Source of the DNA: Tepidimonas fonticaldi
GTDB lineage: Bacteria > Pseudomonadota > Gammaproteobacteria > Burkholderiales > Burkholderiaceae_C
Assembly: GCF_007556755.1 (NCBI RefSeq)
Contig: NZ_VJOO01000021.1
Span: 1 to 55,704 of the forward strand
Direction of reading: 5' to 3'
Length of the DNA stretch: 55,704 nt
The notes below the pieces were generated by a model. It was given only the letters and a program-made list of their open reading frames with translations. It was not told the DNA's origin and did no database searches. This document shows positions 10,001 through 17,797 of this stretch, piece by piece (position 1 is the stretch's first letter; each line of letters opens with the position of its first letter). Both the position numbers and the translations under genes were made by a program.

Positions 10001-10597
10001 TACAATGTGCTGGAGAAGCTGCGCAGCGGCGAGGCGCTGACCGCCAAGGAGAAGGTCATCCACGAACACGGCCTGGTGGGCGTGCTCAAGAGCCTGCACG
10101 ACGAGCTGGACGTCGCGGTGCTGCAAGCCTACGGATGGGCCGACCTGGCGGCAGGACTGGCCGCTGCTCCGGGCAGTGCCGAACACGCGGCGGCGGTTGA
10201 TACCTTGCTGCACCGCCTGGTGGCGCTCAACGCCCAGCGTGCCGCCGAGGAAGCGGCGGGCACCGTGCGCTGGTTGCGGCCGGACTTCCAGCAGTCAGGA
10301 CAAGGCCAGCAGGTGGAAATGGACGCCTCTGCGGACGACGAGGGCGAGGACGCGACCGCCGAGGCGAAGCCGACCAAGGCGGCTGTGGCGCAGCGCCCAT
10401 GGCCCACGGGGTTGACCGAACAAATCAGGGCGGTGGCCGAGGTGTTGGCGGCTGCGGGACGTGGTTTGGACCATGACGGCGTGGCCGCGCACTTTCAAGG
10501 CCGGGGCCGATGGCGCGACCGTCTGCCCACGCTGCTGGACACCCTGGTGGCATTGGGTCGAGTACGGGTGGTGGATGGCCGGTGGGTGTATCTCTAG
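7064..10597 (+). CDS. MmeI-like (type IIL) bifunctional restriction-modification enzyme
   Basis: This 1177-residue single-chain protein should both methylate adenine in its recognition site and cleave at a distance. The N terminus carries a PD-(D/E)XK signature, D71-X9-E81-A-K83, the same spacing as published for MmeI. A gamma-class N6-adenine methyltransferase follows: motif X region ([14 protein letters not shown], about 335), motif I ([12 protein letters not shown], about 426) and motif IV NPPF (about 589). The region about 725-960 is the probable target-recognition domain. A charged helical insert of ~80 residues sits between motifs X and I, and an acidic linker plus a winged-helix-like tail make it longer than MmeI (919 residues). 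No separate methylase or specificity gene is present. The stop codon shares CTAG with the convergent ykgJ-like gene. Confidence 0.88.
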   Translation: MDTRTTSVHAFIERWQGVTASELATAQTFVMDLCELLGVPKPYPTPAQDYMFERPVTFTHGDGSSSAGRIDCYKRGHFVLEAKKLKAGAHTKGFDDGLLRARSQGESYARALPPEEGRPPFVLVVDVGTVIEVYAEFSRSGGTYTPFPDPRSHRILLADLARPEVLDRLRKIWTRPDELNPALASAKVTREVSDQLARLARSLEQAGHPPQTVAAYLSRCLFSMFAEDVELLPKGSFQTLLQQYRDDPATLQMMLRSLWSDMDRGGFSAALAKSVLKFNGKLFKGAAADDYSLLLTPAQIDLLVQAARANWREVEPAIFGTLLERALDPNERHALGAHYTPRAYVERLVLPTVIEPLRAEWANAQAAALLLAHEAAELEAHPPEVKTKKDFAALDRHHAAVRAKWDEARRHVKEFLHRLCSVRVLDPACGSANFLYVTLEHLKRLEGEVLNQLSALGDTQDALDLAGETVTLQQLRGIELNERAAALAELVLWIGYLQWHIRTQGRANVAEPVVHDYGNIEHRDAVLAYDRQEPMLDATGKALTRWDGETFKPHPVTGQPVPDEAAQVVRWRYVNPRQAEWPQADFIVGNPPFIGNKRMRVALGDGYVDALRAAWPEVPESADFVMYWWHKAAETVRRGEAERFGLITTNSLTMIFNRRVIEAHQTATPPLSLAYAVPDHPWVDSTDGAAVRIAMSVGVRGTAEGRLQTVTQEREAEGGEVDVEFATRQGMIHSDLRVGANLTRCVKLAANSRLSYMGMIPLGAGFWVDQQRAEALGLGTVPGLEQHVRRYVNGKDLTGTPRGILALDFYGLTEAQLRERFPAAWQWLHDEVKPKRDQDKRPSRRRNWWLWGESVPKFREAVRGLRRYIGTAETAKHRTFVFIDGDVLPDQKVRAIASDDAWVLGVLSSQAHVRWALATGGTLEDRPVYNTTTCFEPFPFPELDRAGALAQRIRTLAERIDAHRKARLAAHPDATITATYNVLEKLRSGEALTAKEKVIHEHGLVGVLKSLHDELDVAVLQAYGWADLAAGLAAAPGSAEHAAAVDTLLHRLVALNAQRAAEEAAGTVRWLRPDFQQSGQGQQVEMDASADDEGEDATAEAKPTKAAVAQRPWPTGLTEQIRAVAEVLAAAGRGLDHDGVAAHFQGRGRWRDRLPTLLDTLVALGRVRVVDGRWVYL

Positions 10598-10923
10598 CGC
10601 AGCTCAGTTGCGTCAGGCCCCGATGCACCACGAACCGGCACGGGCAGGGTCGCCTGCTCCAGCCGCTCCAGGTAGACCATCGCATGCTCGCGCGTGTCGC
10701 CACACATCGCGACGCTGGGTGTCAGCGAGGAGCATACGGCGGGTCGCTCGGGGCGACCAAACAGACGGCAACGCAGTGCCTCGTCGAGATTTGGGCAGGC
10801 CATACCCGCCGGCTTTCCGTCGGGAAGGCCCGGCATCGGGCTGCTGATCGACGGGGCGATGCAGCAGGCGCCGCAGCCGGGGCGGCATGGTATCGGGGCG
10901 GGCAGGTGTCGTGCCGAGTCCAT
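10594..10923 (-). CDS. YkgJ family cysteine-cluster protein
   Basis: The 109-residue product has the cysteine pattern of YkgJ: CRPGCGACC near residue 14, then CPNL, CRLFGRPERPAVC and MCGD. Such proteins are thought to bind zinc or an iron-sulfur cluster; their function is not established. ATG 10923 gives the usual family length; a longer reading to 11028 would run into the promoter of the divergent NYN gene and is not favoured. The gene ends in CTAG, where both convergent stop codons overlap by four bases with the restriction-modification gene. Confidence 0.85.
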   Translation of the reverse strand: MDSARHLPAPIPCRPGCGACCIAPSISSPMPGLPDGKPAGMACPNLDEALRCRLFGRPERPAVCSSLTPSVAMCGDTREHAMVYLERLEQATLPVPVRGASGPDATELR

Positions 10924-10974
10924 GGCTGGTCGCTGTATTGTCGTCGTCACGCGACATCGGCCTGTCCCTAAAAA

Positions 10975-10983
10975 TGTTAAACT
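10975..10983 (+). promoter_or_regulatory. Extended -10 promoter for the NYN leader RNA
   Basis: TG-T-TAAACT is a good extended -10 element in an A-rich patch of an otherwise G+C-rich genome. No convincing -35 is seen, which extended -10 promoters can tolerate. Transcription would start near 10990, giving a ~77-base leader before the NYN start codon. Confidence 0.45.
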
Positions 10984-10989
10984 GGTTCT

Positions 10990-11050
10990 ATGTATCCGCC
11001 GGCAGCGTGCTGTCGGCTCAAAGGCCACCTCGTGTGGCCTTTGCTCTTTC
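10990..11050 (+). ncRNA. Candidate two-hairpin leader RNA upstream of the NYN gene
   Basis: Two stem-loops are readable. The first is 10998-11017, a 9-base inverted repeat with one G-U pair (GCCGGCAGC / GCTGTCGGC). The second is 11019-11043, a perfect 10-base-pair stem CAAAGGCCAC / GTGGCCTTTG with loop CTCGT. The second is followed by CTCTTTCC and looks like an intrinsic terminator placed 15-20 bases before the ribosome site of the NYN gene. The segment could be a short independent RNA, an attenuator, or a processing target of the downstream nuclease. No known RNA family was recognised. Confidence 0.45.
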
Positions 11051-11066
11051 CGGGGGAGGCAAGGGC

Positions 11067-11867
11067 GTGAAGACCTATGTTTACATAGACGGCTTCAATC
11101 TCTATTACGCGATCAAGGATATGGGCTGCAAGTGGCTCGACCCCAAGCGTATGACAGAGCAAGTGGTGCCATCGGCTCGGATTGAGAAGGTCCGGTATTT
11201 CACCGCGCGTGTTTCGGGTGCGGTCGATGCCGGTGCACCAGGCCGCCAGCAGATATTTTTCAAGGCGCTGGCGACTGTGCCTGAAGTCCAGATTCACCTG
11301 GGAACGTTCTTGGCCAAGTCGAACTGGCGTCCCGTGATGCTGCTTCCGGTCGCCCATCGCGCGCTCACGGATACTGCGGGTAGCCGAGCGACGTTTGTGC
11401 CTGGCAATTTGGTTGTGGATGTTGACGCCGGGTTGGCGACCAGCCGTCCAGAACGGCTGCCTGTTGGCCGCTACGGAAAAGGAAGCGCGGGCGGGAGACC
11501 GGCTGCGCTGCCAGACGCGGTGAAGGCACAGGTTTTCACGATGGAAGAAAAGGGTTCCGACGTCAACCTTGCAGTCCACTTGGTGAATGATGCGTGGGCC
11601 GGGCGATTCGATGCGGCTGTCGTGGTATCGAACGATACAGACTTGGTCGAGCCCATTCGCATCGTTGCTCAGGAGCTTGGCAAGTCTGTCTATCTCCTCA
11701 CGCCGCCTGGAAAATTCGGCGCTGCGAGTCCCCTCGTTCGGGTCGCAACGCATCAGCGGCACATTCGTCCGTCGCACTTGCGGGCGTCGCACTTGCGGGC
11801 GTCGCAGTTTCCGGACCCCGTCTGGGGCCCAGATGGGCAACCGATTGCCAAACCCGCTGGTTGGTAA
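11067..11867 (+). CDS. NYN-domain (PIN-like) predicted ribonuclease
   Basis: The 266-residue protein begins MKTYVYIDGFNLYYAI, the hallmark of NYN/LabA-like nucleases. Conserved acidic residues lie at D8, about D164 (EKGSDVNLAVHL) and about D190/D192 (VVSNDTDLVEP), a plausible metal-binding active site of the PIN-like fold. The target is unknown. GTG 11067 is chosen because of the strong GGGGGAGG ribosome site and because the domain starts at residue 3. G+C is visibly lower here (sample lines about 53-62%) than in mnmG, suggesting transfer. The last ~35 residues hold a repeated SHLRA motif from a 15-base tandem repeat. The gene stands alone behind a structured leader. Confidence 0.85.
   Translation: MKTYVYIDGFNLYYAIKDMGCKWLDPKRMTEQVVPSARIEKVRYFTARVSGAVDAGAPGRQQIFFKALATVPEVQIHLGTFLAKSNWRPVMLLPVAHRALTDTAGSRATFVPGNLVVDVDAGLATSRPERLPVGRYGKGSAGGRPAALPDAVKAQVFTMEEKGSDVNLAVHLVNDAWAGRFDAAVVVSNDTDLVEPIRIVAQELGKSVYLLTPPGKFGAASPLVRVATHQRHIRPSHLRASHLRASQFPDPVWGPDGQPIAKPAGW
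11771..11806 (+). repeat. 15-base tandem repeat in the NYN gene 3' end
   Basis: The unit GTCGCACTTGCGGGC occurs at 11771-11785 and 11786-11800, and a partial third copy starts at 11801. It is in frame, adds five residues (SHLRA) per unit, and could vary in copy number without shifting the frame. Confidence 0.85.
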
Positions 11868-11871
11868 GTCG

Positions 11872-11890
11872 TCCCCCGTCCAGAGGGGGA
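11872..11890 (+). terminator. Weak stem-loop after the NYN gene
   Basis: TCCCCC (11872-11877) pairs with GGGGGA (11885-11890) across a 7-base loop just after the stop codon. No T-run follows, so termination would be inefficient or Rho-aided. Confidence 0.3.
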
Positions 11891-11940
11891 GTACAGTTTG
11901 GCGCTGCTGCAGCCCAACGTGGCGACGTTGTGCATGGCGT

Positions 11941-11970
11941 TCGCAGGGTTGGGCCGAACGTGGGACAATC
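11941..11970 (+). promoter_or_regulatory. Putative mnmG promoter
   Basis: TTCGCA (11941-11946) and GACAAT (11965-11970) are separated by 18 bases and lie ~70 bases upstream of mnmG. The assignment is tentative; the rest of the 174-base gap shows nothing else recognisable apart from the stem-loop at 11872-11890. Confidence 0.35.
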
Positions 11971-12041
11971 CGGGCCTTTGCCGATTCTAGGGGCCGGGCC
12001 TGTGGTGGGTCGCGGCCCGCTGTCGCTGGAGCCTTCGGTCC

Positions 12042-14045
12042 ATGCTGTATCCCCAAGAGTTCGATGTCATCGTCGTCGGCGGCGGCCACGCCGGGACCGA
12101 GGCCGCGCTGGCCGCGGCACGCATGGGCTGTCGCACGCTGCTGCTGACCCACAACATCGAGACGCTGGGCCAGATGAGCTGCAACCCCAGCATCGGCGGC
12201 ATCGGCAAGGGGCACTTGGTCAAGGAGGTGGACGCCCTGGGCGGCGCGATGGCCATCGCGACCGACGAAGGGGGGATCCAGTTTCGCATCCTCAACGCGA
12301 GCAAGGGGCCGGCGGTGCGCGCCACGCGCGCGCAGGCCGACCGCAAGCTGTACAAGGCCGCGATCCGCCGCCGGCTGGAAAACCAGCCCAATCTGTGGCT
12401 GTTCCAGCAGGCCGTGGACGACCTGATGGTGGAAGGCGACCGCGTGGTCGGGGCGGTAACGCAGATCGGGTTGCGCTTTCGCGCCCGCGCCGTCGTGTTG
12501 ACCGCCGGCACCTTTTTGGATGGCAAGATTCACATCGGCCTGCAGCACTACAGCGCGGGCCGCGCGGGCGATCCGCCGGCCATCAGTCTGTCCGCGCGCC
12601 TCAAGGAGCTGCAACTGCCCCAGGGGCGGCTCAAGACGGGCACGCCGCCGCGGCTGGATGGCCGCACCATCGATTGGTCGCGCTGCACGGTGCAGCCCGG
12701 CGACGGCATGCCGGGTTCCGACACCGAGGGCCAACCGGTGCCGGTGTTCAGCTTCCTGGGCCGGCCCGAGATGCACCCCGCGCAGGTGCCGTGCTGGGTG
12801 ACGCACACCAATGCGCGCACGCACGAGATCATTCGCAGCGGCTTTGACCGCAGCCCGATGTTCACCGGCAAGATCGAGGGCGTCGGGCCGCGCTACTGCC
12901 CCAGCGTGGAGGACAAGATCAACCGCTTTGCGGACAAGGACAGCCACCAGATCTTTCTGGAGCCGGAGGGGCTGGACACGCACGAGGTGTACCCCAACGG
13001 CATTTCCACCAGTCTGCCGTTCGACATTCAGTATGCGCTCGTGCGCTCCATCGCGGGGCTGGAGAACGCGCACATCCTGCGCCCCGGCTACGCGATCGAG
13101 TACGACTATTTCGATCCGCGCGCGCTGCGCTCGACCTTCGAGACCAAGGCCATCCGGGGGTTGTTTTTTGCCGGGCAGATCAACGGCACCACCGGTTACG
13201 AGGAGGCCGCCGCGCAGGGTCTGTTTGCCGGCGTGAACGCCGCGCTGCAGGTGCAGGACCGCGACCCATGGGTGCCCGGGCGCGACGAGGCCTACCTGGG
13301 TGTGCTGGTGGACGACCTGATCACCAAGGGCGTGACCGAGCCGTACCGCATGTTCACCAGCCGGGCCGAGTTCCGGCTGCAACTGCGCGAGGACAATGCC
13401 GACCTGCGCCTGACCGAGACGGGGCGCCGCCTGGGGCTGGTGGACGATGCGCGGTGGGACGCTTTTTGCCGCAAGCGCGATGCGGTTTCACGTGAAACCG
13501 AGCGGCTGAAGTCCACCTGGGTCAACCCGCGCATCGTCTCCGTGGCGGAGGCCGAGCGCGTGTTGGGTAAGGGTATCGATCACGAGTACAACCTGTTCGA
13601 CCTGCTGCGCCGACCGGGGGTGAGTTACGCCGCGCTGATGTCGTTGGAGGGCGGGCGGTTTGCCGATGGCGGTGTTTCACGTGAAACGCTGGCCGAGCTG
13701 TATGCCCCAGTGGTGGAGCAGGTGGAGATCGGTGCCAAGTACGCCGGCTACATCGAGCGCCAGCGCGACGAGGTGCAGCGCGCCGCCGCCTACGAGCATC
13801 TGAAGCTGCCGGCCGACCTGGACTATATGCAGGTGGCGGCGCTGAGCATCGAGGTGCGGCAAAAGCTGCAGAAGCATCGGCCGGAGACCCTGGGGCAGGC
13901 GGCGCGCATTTCGGGCATTACGCCGGCGGCGATTTCGCTGCTGTTGATCCATTTGAAGCGCGGCCGCTTCAAGGGTTTTGAGGGGGCGATCGCCGGGGGG
14001 CAGGACGTCCCCGAGGCAGCACCCGGCGAGGCGCGCGCCGCATGA
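12042..14045 (+). CDS. mnmG: tRNA uridine-5-carboxymethylaminomethyl modification enzyme MnmG (GidA)
   Basis: The 667-residue FAD protein works with MnmE to install cmnm5 at the wobble uridine of certain tRNAs. The FAD-binding motif [19 protein letters not shown] is at residues 8-26, followed by the family-specific [22 protein letters not shown]. The C-terminal helical domain ([17 protein letters not shown]) is present and the length is slightly above the usual ~630. The gene overlaps rsmG by ATGA, indicating translational coupling. It lies in the classic origin-proximal order mnmG-rsmG-parA-parB and carries two parS palindromes inside its coding sequence, read as V-S-R-E-T. mnmE is not next to it here; the upstream neighbours are accessory genes. 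Confidence 0.97.
   Translation: MLYPQEFDVIVVGGGHAGTEAALAAARMGCRTLLLTHNIETLGQMSCNPSIGGIGKGHLVKEVDALGGAMAIATDEGGIQFRILNASKGPAVRATRAQADRKLYKAAIRRRLENQPNLWLFQQAVDDLMVEGDRVVGAVTQIGLRFRARAVVLTAGTFLDGKIHIGLQHYSAGRAGDPPAISLSARLKELQLPQGRLKTGTPPRLDGRTIDWSRCTVQPGDGMPGSDTEGQPVPVFSFLGRPEMHPAQVPCWVTHTNARTHEIIRSGFDRSPMFTGKIEGVGPRYCPSVEDKINRFADKDSHQIFLEPEGLDTHEVYPNGISTSLPFDIQYALVRSIAGLENAHILRPGYAIEYDYFDPRALRSTFETKAIRGLFFAGQINGTTGYEEAAAQGLFAGVNAALQVQDRDPWVPGRDEAYLGVLVDDLITKGVTEPYRMFTSRAEFRLQLREDNADLRLTETGRRLGLVDDARWDAFCRKRDAVSRETERLKSTWVNPRIVSVAEAERVLGKGIDHEYNLFDLLRRPGVSYAALMSLEGGRFADGGVSRETLAELYAPVVEQVEIGAKYAGYIERQRDEVQRAAAYEHLKLPADLDYMQVAALSIEVRQKLQKHRPETLGQAARISGITPAAISLLLIHLKRGRFKGFEGAIAGGQDVPEAAPGEARAA
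13483..13500. promoter_or_regulatory. parS: parS centromere-like site 1
   Basis: CGGTTTCACGTGAAACCG is a perfect 18-base palindrome. Its 14-base core GTTTCACGTGAAAC is the parS core bound by chromosomal ParB. It lies in mnmG, 3.3 kb from parB. Confidence 0.85.
13673..13688. promoter_or_regulatory. parS: parS centromere-like site 2
   Basis: TGTTTCACGTGAAACG matches 15 of 16 positions of the parS consensus TGTTTCACGTGAAACA. It lies in mnmG, about 190 bases after site 1. Confidence 0.88.
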
Positions 14046-14740
14046 CGACGGACGCGCTGGAGACCGCCCTGCGGCAGGGGTTGGCGGCATTGGATCTGGC
14101 CCTGCCGGACGCGGCCGTGCGCCAGTTGCTGGACTATATGGCGGCCCTGGAGCGGTGGAACCGGGTGTACAACCTGACCGCCGTGCGTGCGCCGGCCGAG
14201 ATGCTGACCCACCACCTGTTGGACAGCTTGGCGGTGGTCGCGCCGTTGCGTCGCCATCTGGGCCTGCCGCCGGTGCCCGCCCAGGCGCCCGGGGGATCGT
14301 CGGCGGCGCCGGTTCGCGTGCTGGACGTCGGCTCGGGCGGCGGGCTGCCGGGCGTCGTGCTGGCCATCGCCTGCCCCGATCTGCAGGTGACCTGTGTGGA
14401 CGCCGTGGCCAAGAAGGCGGCATTCGTCGGTCAGGTGGCGGCCAGCTTGCGCCTGCCCCAGCTGCACGGGGTACATGCCCGCGTCGAGTCGTTGGTGGGG
14501 CCGTTCGACCTGATCTGCTCGCGCGCGTTTGCGTCGTTGGCCGATTTTGCGACCTGGTCGCGCGCGGCGCTGGCCCCGCATGGGGTGTGGATGGCGATGA
14601 AGGGGCGCGTCCCCCGCGACGAGATGGCGGCTCTGCCCCCCGATGTCGAAGTGTTTCACGTGGAACCGCTGACCGTGCCGGGGCTGGATGCCGAGCGTTG
14701 TCTGGTCTGGATGCGGCCCGTGCGCACGGAATCCCCGTAA
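14042..14740 (+). CDS. rsmG: 16S rRNA (guanine-527-N7)-methyltransferase RsmG
   Basis: The 232-residue SAM-dependent enzyme methylates G527 of 16S rRNA. The SAM-binding glycine loop [15 protein letters not shown] is near residue 95, followed by [11 protein letters not shown] and the [10 protein letters not shown] segment typical of RsmG/GidB. The start overlaps the mnmG stop (ATGA). A third parS-like palindrome lies near its 3' end. Loss of rsmG gives low-level streptomycin resistance in other bacteria. Confidence 0.95.
   Translation: MTTDALETALRQGLAALDLALPDAAVRQLLDYMAALERWNRVYNLTAVRAPAEMLTHHLLDSLAVVAPLRRHLGLPPVPAQAPGGSSAAPVRVLDVGSGGGLPGVVLAIACPDLQVTCVDAVAKKAAFVGQVAASLRLPQLHGVHARVESLVGPFDLICSRAFASLADFATWSRAALAPHGVWMAMKGRVPRDEMAALPPDVEVFHVEPLTVPGLDAERCLVWMRPVRTESP
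14652..14667. promoter_or_regulatory. parS: parS centromere-like site 3
   Basis: TGTTTCACGTGGAACC matches 14 of 16 positions of the parS consensus. It lies in rsmG, ~800 bases upstream of parA. Confidence 0.75.
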
Positions 14741-14806
14741 ACTCCGACCCTCCGGCGCGGTGCGTGTGGTGCCGCTGCCTTTCCTGTTCAGCCTGCGGGA
14801 TCAGCC

Positions 14807-15421
14807 ATGTTCGGTATTGCCGATTACGGTGCCTTCGTCGTCGCCATTTTGGTGTTTCTGGCCATCCCGGGGCCCGGCAATCTGGCGCTCGTCACCGCCA
14901 CCGGCAAAGGGGGCGTTCGTGGCGGGCTGGCCGCCACCCTTGGCGTCATCGCCGGGGACCAGGTGCTCATGTGGCTGGCCGTGGCGGGGGTGGCGGCGCT
15001 GCTGCTGGCCTACCCGGCGGCGTTTGCGGCCGTGCAGTGGCTGGGGGCGGCCTATCTGGCCTGGCTGGGGGTGCGCATGCTGCGGGCGCGCCCGGGTGCG
15101 GCGCCGGTGCTGCATCTGCGCGCCGGGCAGTACTTTCGGCAAAGCCTGATGATCACCCTGCTCAACCCCAAGGCAATCGTGTTCTACATGGCCTTTTTTC
15201 CGCTGTTCGTCGATCCGGCGCGGCACCAGGGGCTGGTGACCTTTGGCGTCATGGCGGCCACCATCGCGGCGCTGACCTTTGCCTATGGCGTGGTCGTGGT
15301 CGGTTTGACGCACCGGCTGGCCGAACGGCTGCGCGCCAGCCCGCGGCTGACCACGTGGCTCAATCGGGTGGCGGGCACGCTGCTCGTGGGCTTTGGTTTG
15401 AAGCTGGCGCTGTCCAAATGA
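14807..15421 (+). CDS. LysE/RhtB family amino acid exporter
   Basis: The 204-residue inner-membrane protein has about six hydrophobic segments and the family signature PGPGNLALVTATGKGGVRGGL near the N terminus, then LNPKAIVFYMAFFP in the middle. Members export amino acids such as lysine, threonine or homoserine; the substrate here is unknown. It is inserted between rsmG and parA, a position often held by a LysE gene in Burkholderiales. It ends 31 bases before parA and is probably co-transcribed with it. Confidence 0.85.
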   Translation: MFGIADYGAFVVAILVFLAIPGPGNLALVTATGKGGVRGGLAATLGVIAGDQVLMWLAVAGVAALLLAYPAAFAAVQWLGAAYLAWLGVRMLRARPGAAPVLHLRAGQYFRQSLMITLLNPKAIVFYMAFFPLFVDPARHQGLVTFGVMAATIAALTFAYGVVVVGLTHRLAERLRASPRLTTWLNRVAGTLLVGFGLKLALSK

Positions 15422-15452
15422 GCCACGAACGGATGGGGGAGGAGGGCTGAGC

Positions 15453-16223
15453 ATGGCGCGTGTGTTCTGTATTGCCAACCAGAAAGGCGGGGTGGGCAAA
15501 ACGACGACCACGGTCAATCTGGCGGCGGGGCTGGCCCAAGTGGGCCAGCGGGTGCTGATGGTGGATTTGGACCCGCAGGGCAACGCCACCATGGGTTCGG
15601 GCGTGGACAAACGCACCCTGGTCCCGACCGTGTACGAGGTGCTGCTGGGCACCGCCGCCGTGCGCGAGGCCGCGCGCCGCAGCGAGGCGGCCGGCTACGA
15701 CGTGCTGGGCGCCAACCGCGAACTGGCCGGCGCCGAGGTCGAGCTGGTGGCGCTGGAGCAGCGCGAGCACCGCCTGCGCGACGCCCTGGCGGCGGTGCAA
15801 GGCGACTACGACTTCGTGCTCATCGATTGCCCGCCGTCGCTGAGCCTGCTTACCCTCAACGGCCTGTGCGCGGCGCACGGCGTCATCGTGCCCATGCAGT
15901 GCGAATACTTCGCGCTGGAGGGGCTGTCCGATCTGGTCAACAGCATCAAGCAGGTGCATGCCAACCTGAACCGCGACCTCAAGCTGATCGGTCTGCTGCG
16001 GGTGATGTTCGATGCGCGTATCACGCTGCAGCAGCAGGTCAGCGAACAGCTCAAGGGGCACTTTGGCGACAAGGTGTTCGACACCGTCATCCCGCGCAAT
16101 GTGCGGTTGGCCGAGGCGCCGAGCTACGGACTGCCCGGCGTGGTGTTCGACCCGTCGGCCCGCGGCTCCAAGGCCTTCGTCGACTTTGCGCGCGAGATGG
16201 TGGCGCGGGTCGAGCGGTTCTGA
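15453..16223 (+). CDS. parA: Chromosome partitioning ATPase ParA
   Basis: The 256-residue Walker-type ATPase moves ParB-parS complexes and so segregates the replication origin. The deviant Walker A NQKGGVGKTTTTVNLAAGLA starts at residue 8; Walker A' VDLDPQGNATMG and Walker B LIDCPPSL follow. There is no N-terminal HTH, so this is a type Ib or chromosomal Soj-like protein. The ribosome site GGGGAGGAGG is strong. parB is separated from it by one short hydrolase gene. Confidence 0.96.
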   Translation: MARVFCIANQKGGVGKTTTTVNLAAGLAQVGQRVLMVDLDPQGNATMGSGVDKRTLVPTVYEVLLGTAAVREAARRSEAAGYDVLGANRELAGAEVELVALEQREHRLRDALAAVQGDYDFVLIDCPPSLSLLTLNGLCAAHGVIVPMQCEYFALEGLSDLVNSIKQVHANLNRDLKLIGLLRVMFDARITLQQQVSEQLKGHFGDKVFDTVIPRNVRLAEAPSYGLPGVVFDPSARGSKAFVDFAREMVARVERF

Positions 16224-16236
16224 CCGGGGGGCGAAT

Positions 16237-16785
16237 ATGGCGGTGCAGGTGCTGACCTTGCCGGGCTGGCTGAGCAGCGGCCCGCAACACTGGCAGACCC
16301 GCTGGGAGCAGCGATACGGCTTTGTGCGGGTGGAGCAGCACGACTGGCTGACGCCCCGGCGCGGCGACTGGATGGCGCGCTTGGAGGATGTGGTGGGCGA
16401 TGCCGCTGGGCCGGTGGTGCTGGTGGCGCACAGTCTGGGCTGCATCCTGACGGCGGCGTGGGCGGTGCATTCGCGCCACGCCGGCCGCGTTCGCGGCGCG
16501 CTGCTGGTGGCGCCCGGGGATGTGGAGCAGCCCGATTTGGCCGCGCACCTGCCGGGCTGGGCGCCGATCGTACGTCGCGCGTTGCCGTTTTCCAGCGTCC
16601 TGGTGGCCAGCCGCGACGATCCCTACTGCCGCTTCGCGCGTGCGCAGGCGCTGGCCGCGGACTGGGGCAGCCGCTTCATCGACGCCGGCGCGCGTGGCCA
16701 CCTGAACGCCGAATCCGGTCTGGGCGACTGGCCCGAGGCCCTGGACTGGATTGCCCCGTGGCGCGATGCCGCGCCCGGGGTCTGA
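16237..16785 (+). CDS. RBBP9/YdeN-like alpha/beta hydrolase
   Basis: The 182-residue serine hydrolase has the nucleophile elbow AHSLGC around residue 70, a late Asp in SRDDPY and a His in GARGHLNAESGLGDWPEAL. These complete the catalytic triad and give the DUF1234/RBBP9 signature. The substrate is unknown. It lies between parA (13 bases upstream) and parB (28 bases downstream) in the same orientation, so it belongs to the par operon physically. A role in partitioning is not implied by the family. Confidence 0.85.
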   Translation: MAVQVLTLPGWLSSGPQHWQTRWEQRYGFVRVEQHDWLTPRRGDWMARLEDVVGDAAGPVVLVAHSLGCILTAAWAVHSRHAGRVRGALLVAPGDVEQPDLAAHLPGWAPIVRRALPFSSVLVASRDDPYCRFARAQALAADWGSRFIDAGARGHLNAESGLGDWPEALDWIAPWRDAAPGV

Positions 16786-16813
16786 CACCCTGCACGACAC
16801 GGACACGAGAACC

Positions 16814-17797
16814 ATGGTGAACAAAAAACCCAAAGGACTGGGTCGCGGCCTGGAGGCACTGCTCGGCCCCACGGTCGAGGCCGAGGCCCCGGGCGCCGAC
16901 ACGCCCCGCCAATTGCGCCTGAGCGATCTGGTGCCTGGCGCGTACCAGCCCCGCACGCGCATGGACGAGGGCGCACTGTACGAACTGGCCGAAAGCATCC
17001 GCGCCCAGGGCGTGATGCAGCCGGTGCTGGTGCGCCGACTTGCCGACGACGTGGGGGCGCAGCGGCTGGCGGCGTGGCACGCCAGCGCGGCCGGGCAGCC
17101 CTTCGCGGAGGACGGCACGCGCGGCGCGCGGCCGGTGTACGAGATCATCGCCGGCGAGCGGCGCTTTCGGGCCGCGCGGCTGGCGGGGCTGGAGGAGGTG
17201 CCCGTTCTGGTGCGCGAGGTGCCCGACGAGGCTGCCGCGGCGATGGCGCTCATCGAAAACATCCAGCGCGAGGATCTCAATCCGCTGGAAGAGGCACAGG
17301 GCCTGCAGCGCCTGATCAAGGAGTTTGGCCTGACGCACGAGCAGGCGGCGCAGGCCGTCGGCCGCTCGCGCAGCGCGGCCACCAACCTGCTGCGCCTGCT
17401 GCAGTTGACCGAGCCGGTGCAGACCATGCTGATGGCCGGGGATCTGGACATGGGCCATGCGCGCGCCCTTCTGAGCCTGGACCGCGCGACGCAGATCACG
17501 GCAGCGCACCAGATCGCCGCCAAGGGCCTGTCGGTGCGCGAGGCCGAGTCGCTGGTCAAGCGCCTGGCGGCGGAGTTTGCGCTGACGCCCCCGCGCCCCA
17601 AGGCCGAGAAATCGCGCGACGTGCGCCGGGTGGAGGAGGAGCTGTCCGAACTGCTCGCCGCCGAGGTCGAGGTCCGGGTGAAAAAGCGCGTCAAGCGCGG
17701 CGGCCGCGTGCAGGAGCAGGGCGAGCTGGCGATTGCCTTTGGCTCGCTCGACGAGCTCAATGGCCTGATCGAGCGACTGCGCGGGCTGCACGGGTGA
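16814..17797 (+). CDS. parB: Chromosome partitioning protein ParB
   Basis: The 327-residue CTP-dependent clamp loads at parS. It starts with the typical MVNKKPKGLGRGLEALLG. It then has the N-terminal CTPase domain with GERRFRAARLAGL near residue 114, ENIQREDLNPLEEAQGLQ, and the central HTH (LTHEQAAQAVGRSRSAATNLLRL). The C-terminal dimerisation domain is complete. Odd feature: about 25-30 extra residues (near 76-108) sit between LVRRL and YEIIAGERR, where most chromosomal ParB proteins have a short turn. The three parS sites lie 2-3.3 kb upstream. The stop overlaps the start of the next gene (GTGA). Confidence 0.96.
   Translation: MVNKKPKGLGRGLEALLGPTVEAEAPGADTPRQLRLSDLVPGAYQPRTRMDEGALYELAESIRAQGVMQPVLVRRLADDVGAQRLAAWHASAAGQPFAEDGTRGARPVYEIIAGERRFRAARLAGLEEVPVLVREVPDEAAAAMALIENIQREDLNPLEEAQGLQRLIKEFGLTHEQAAQAVGRSRSAATNLLRLLQLTEPVQTMLMAGDLDMGHARALLSLDRATQITAAHQIAAKGLSVREAESLVKRLAAEFALTPPRPKAEKSRDVRRVEEELSELLAAEVEVRVKKRVKRGGRVQEQGELAIAFGSLDELNGLIERLRGLHG

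Noticed and set aside
10923-11028. Longer N terminus of the YkgJ-like protein
   Set aside because: The extra residues are unlike the family and would be encoded across the promoter and hairpins of the divergent NYN gene.
11868-14807. Replication origin (DnaA boxes) near mnmG
   Set aside because: No cluster of TTATCCACA-like boxes or A+T-rich unwinding region was seen, despite the origin-proximal gene order.
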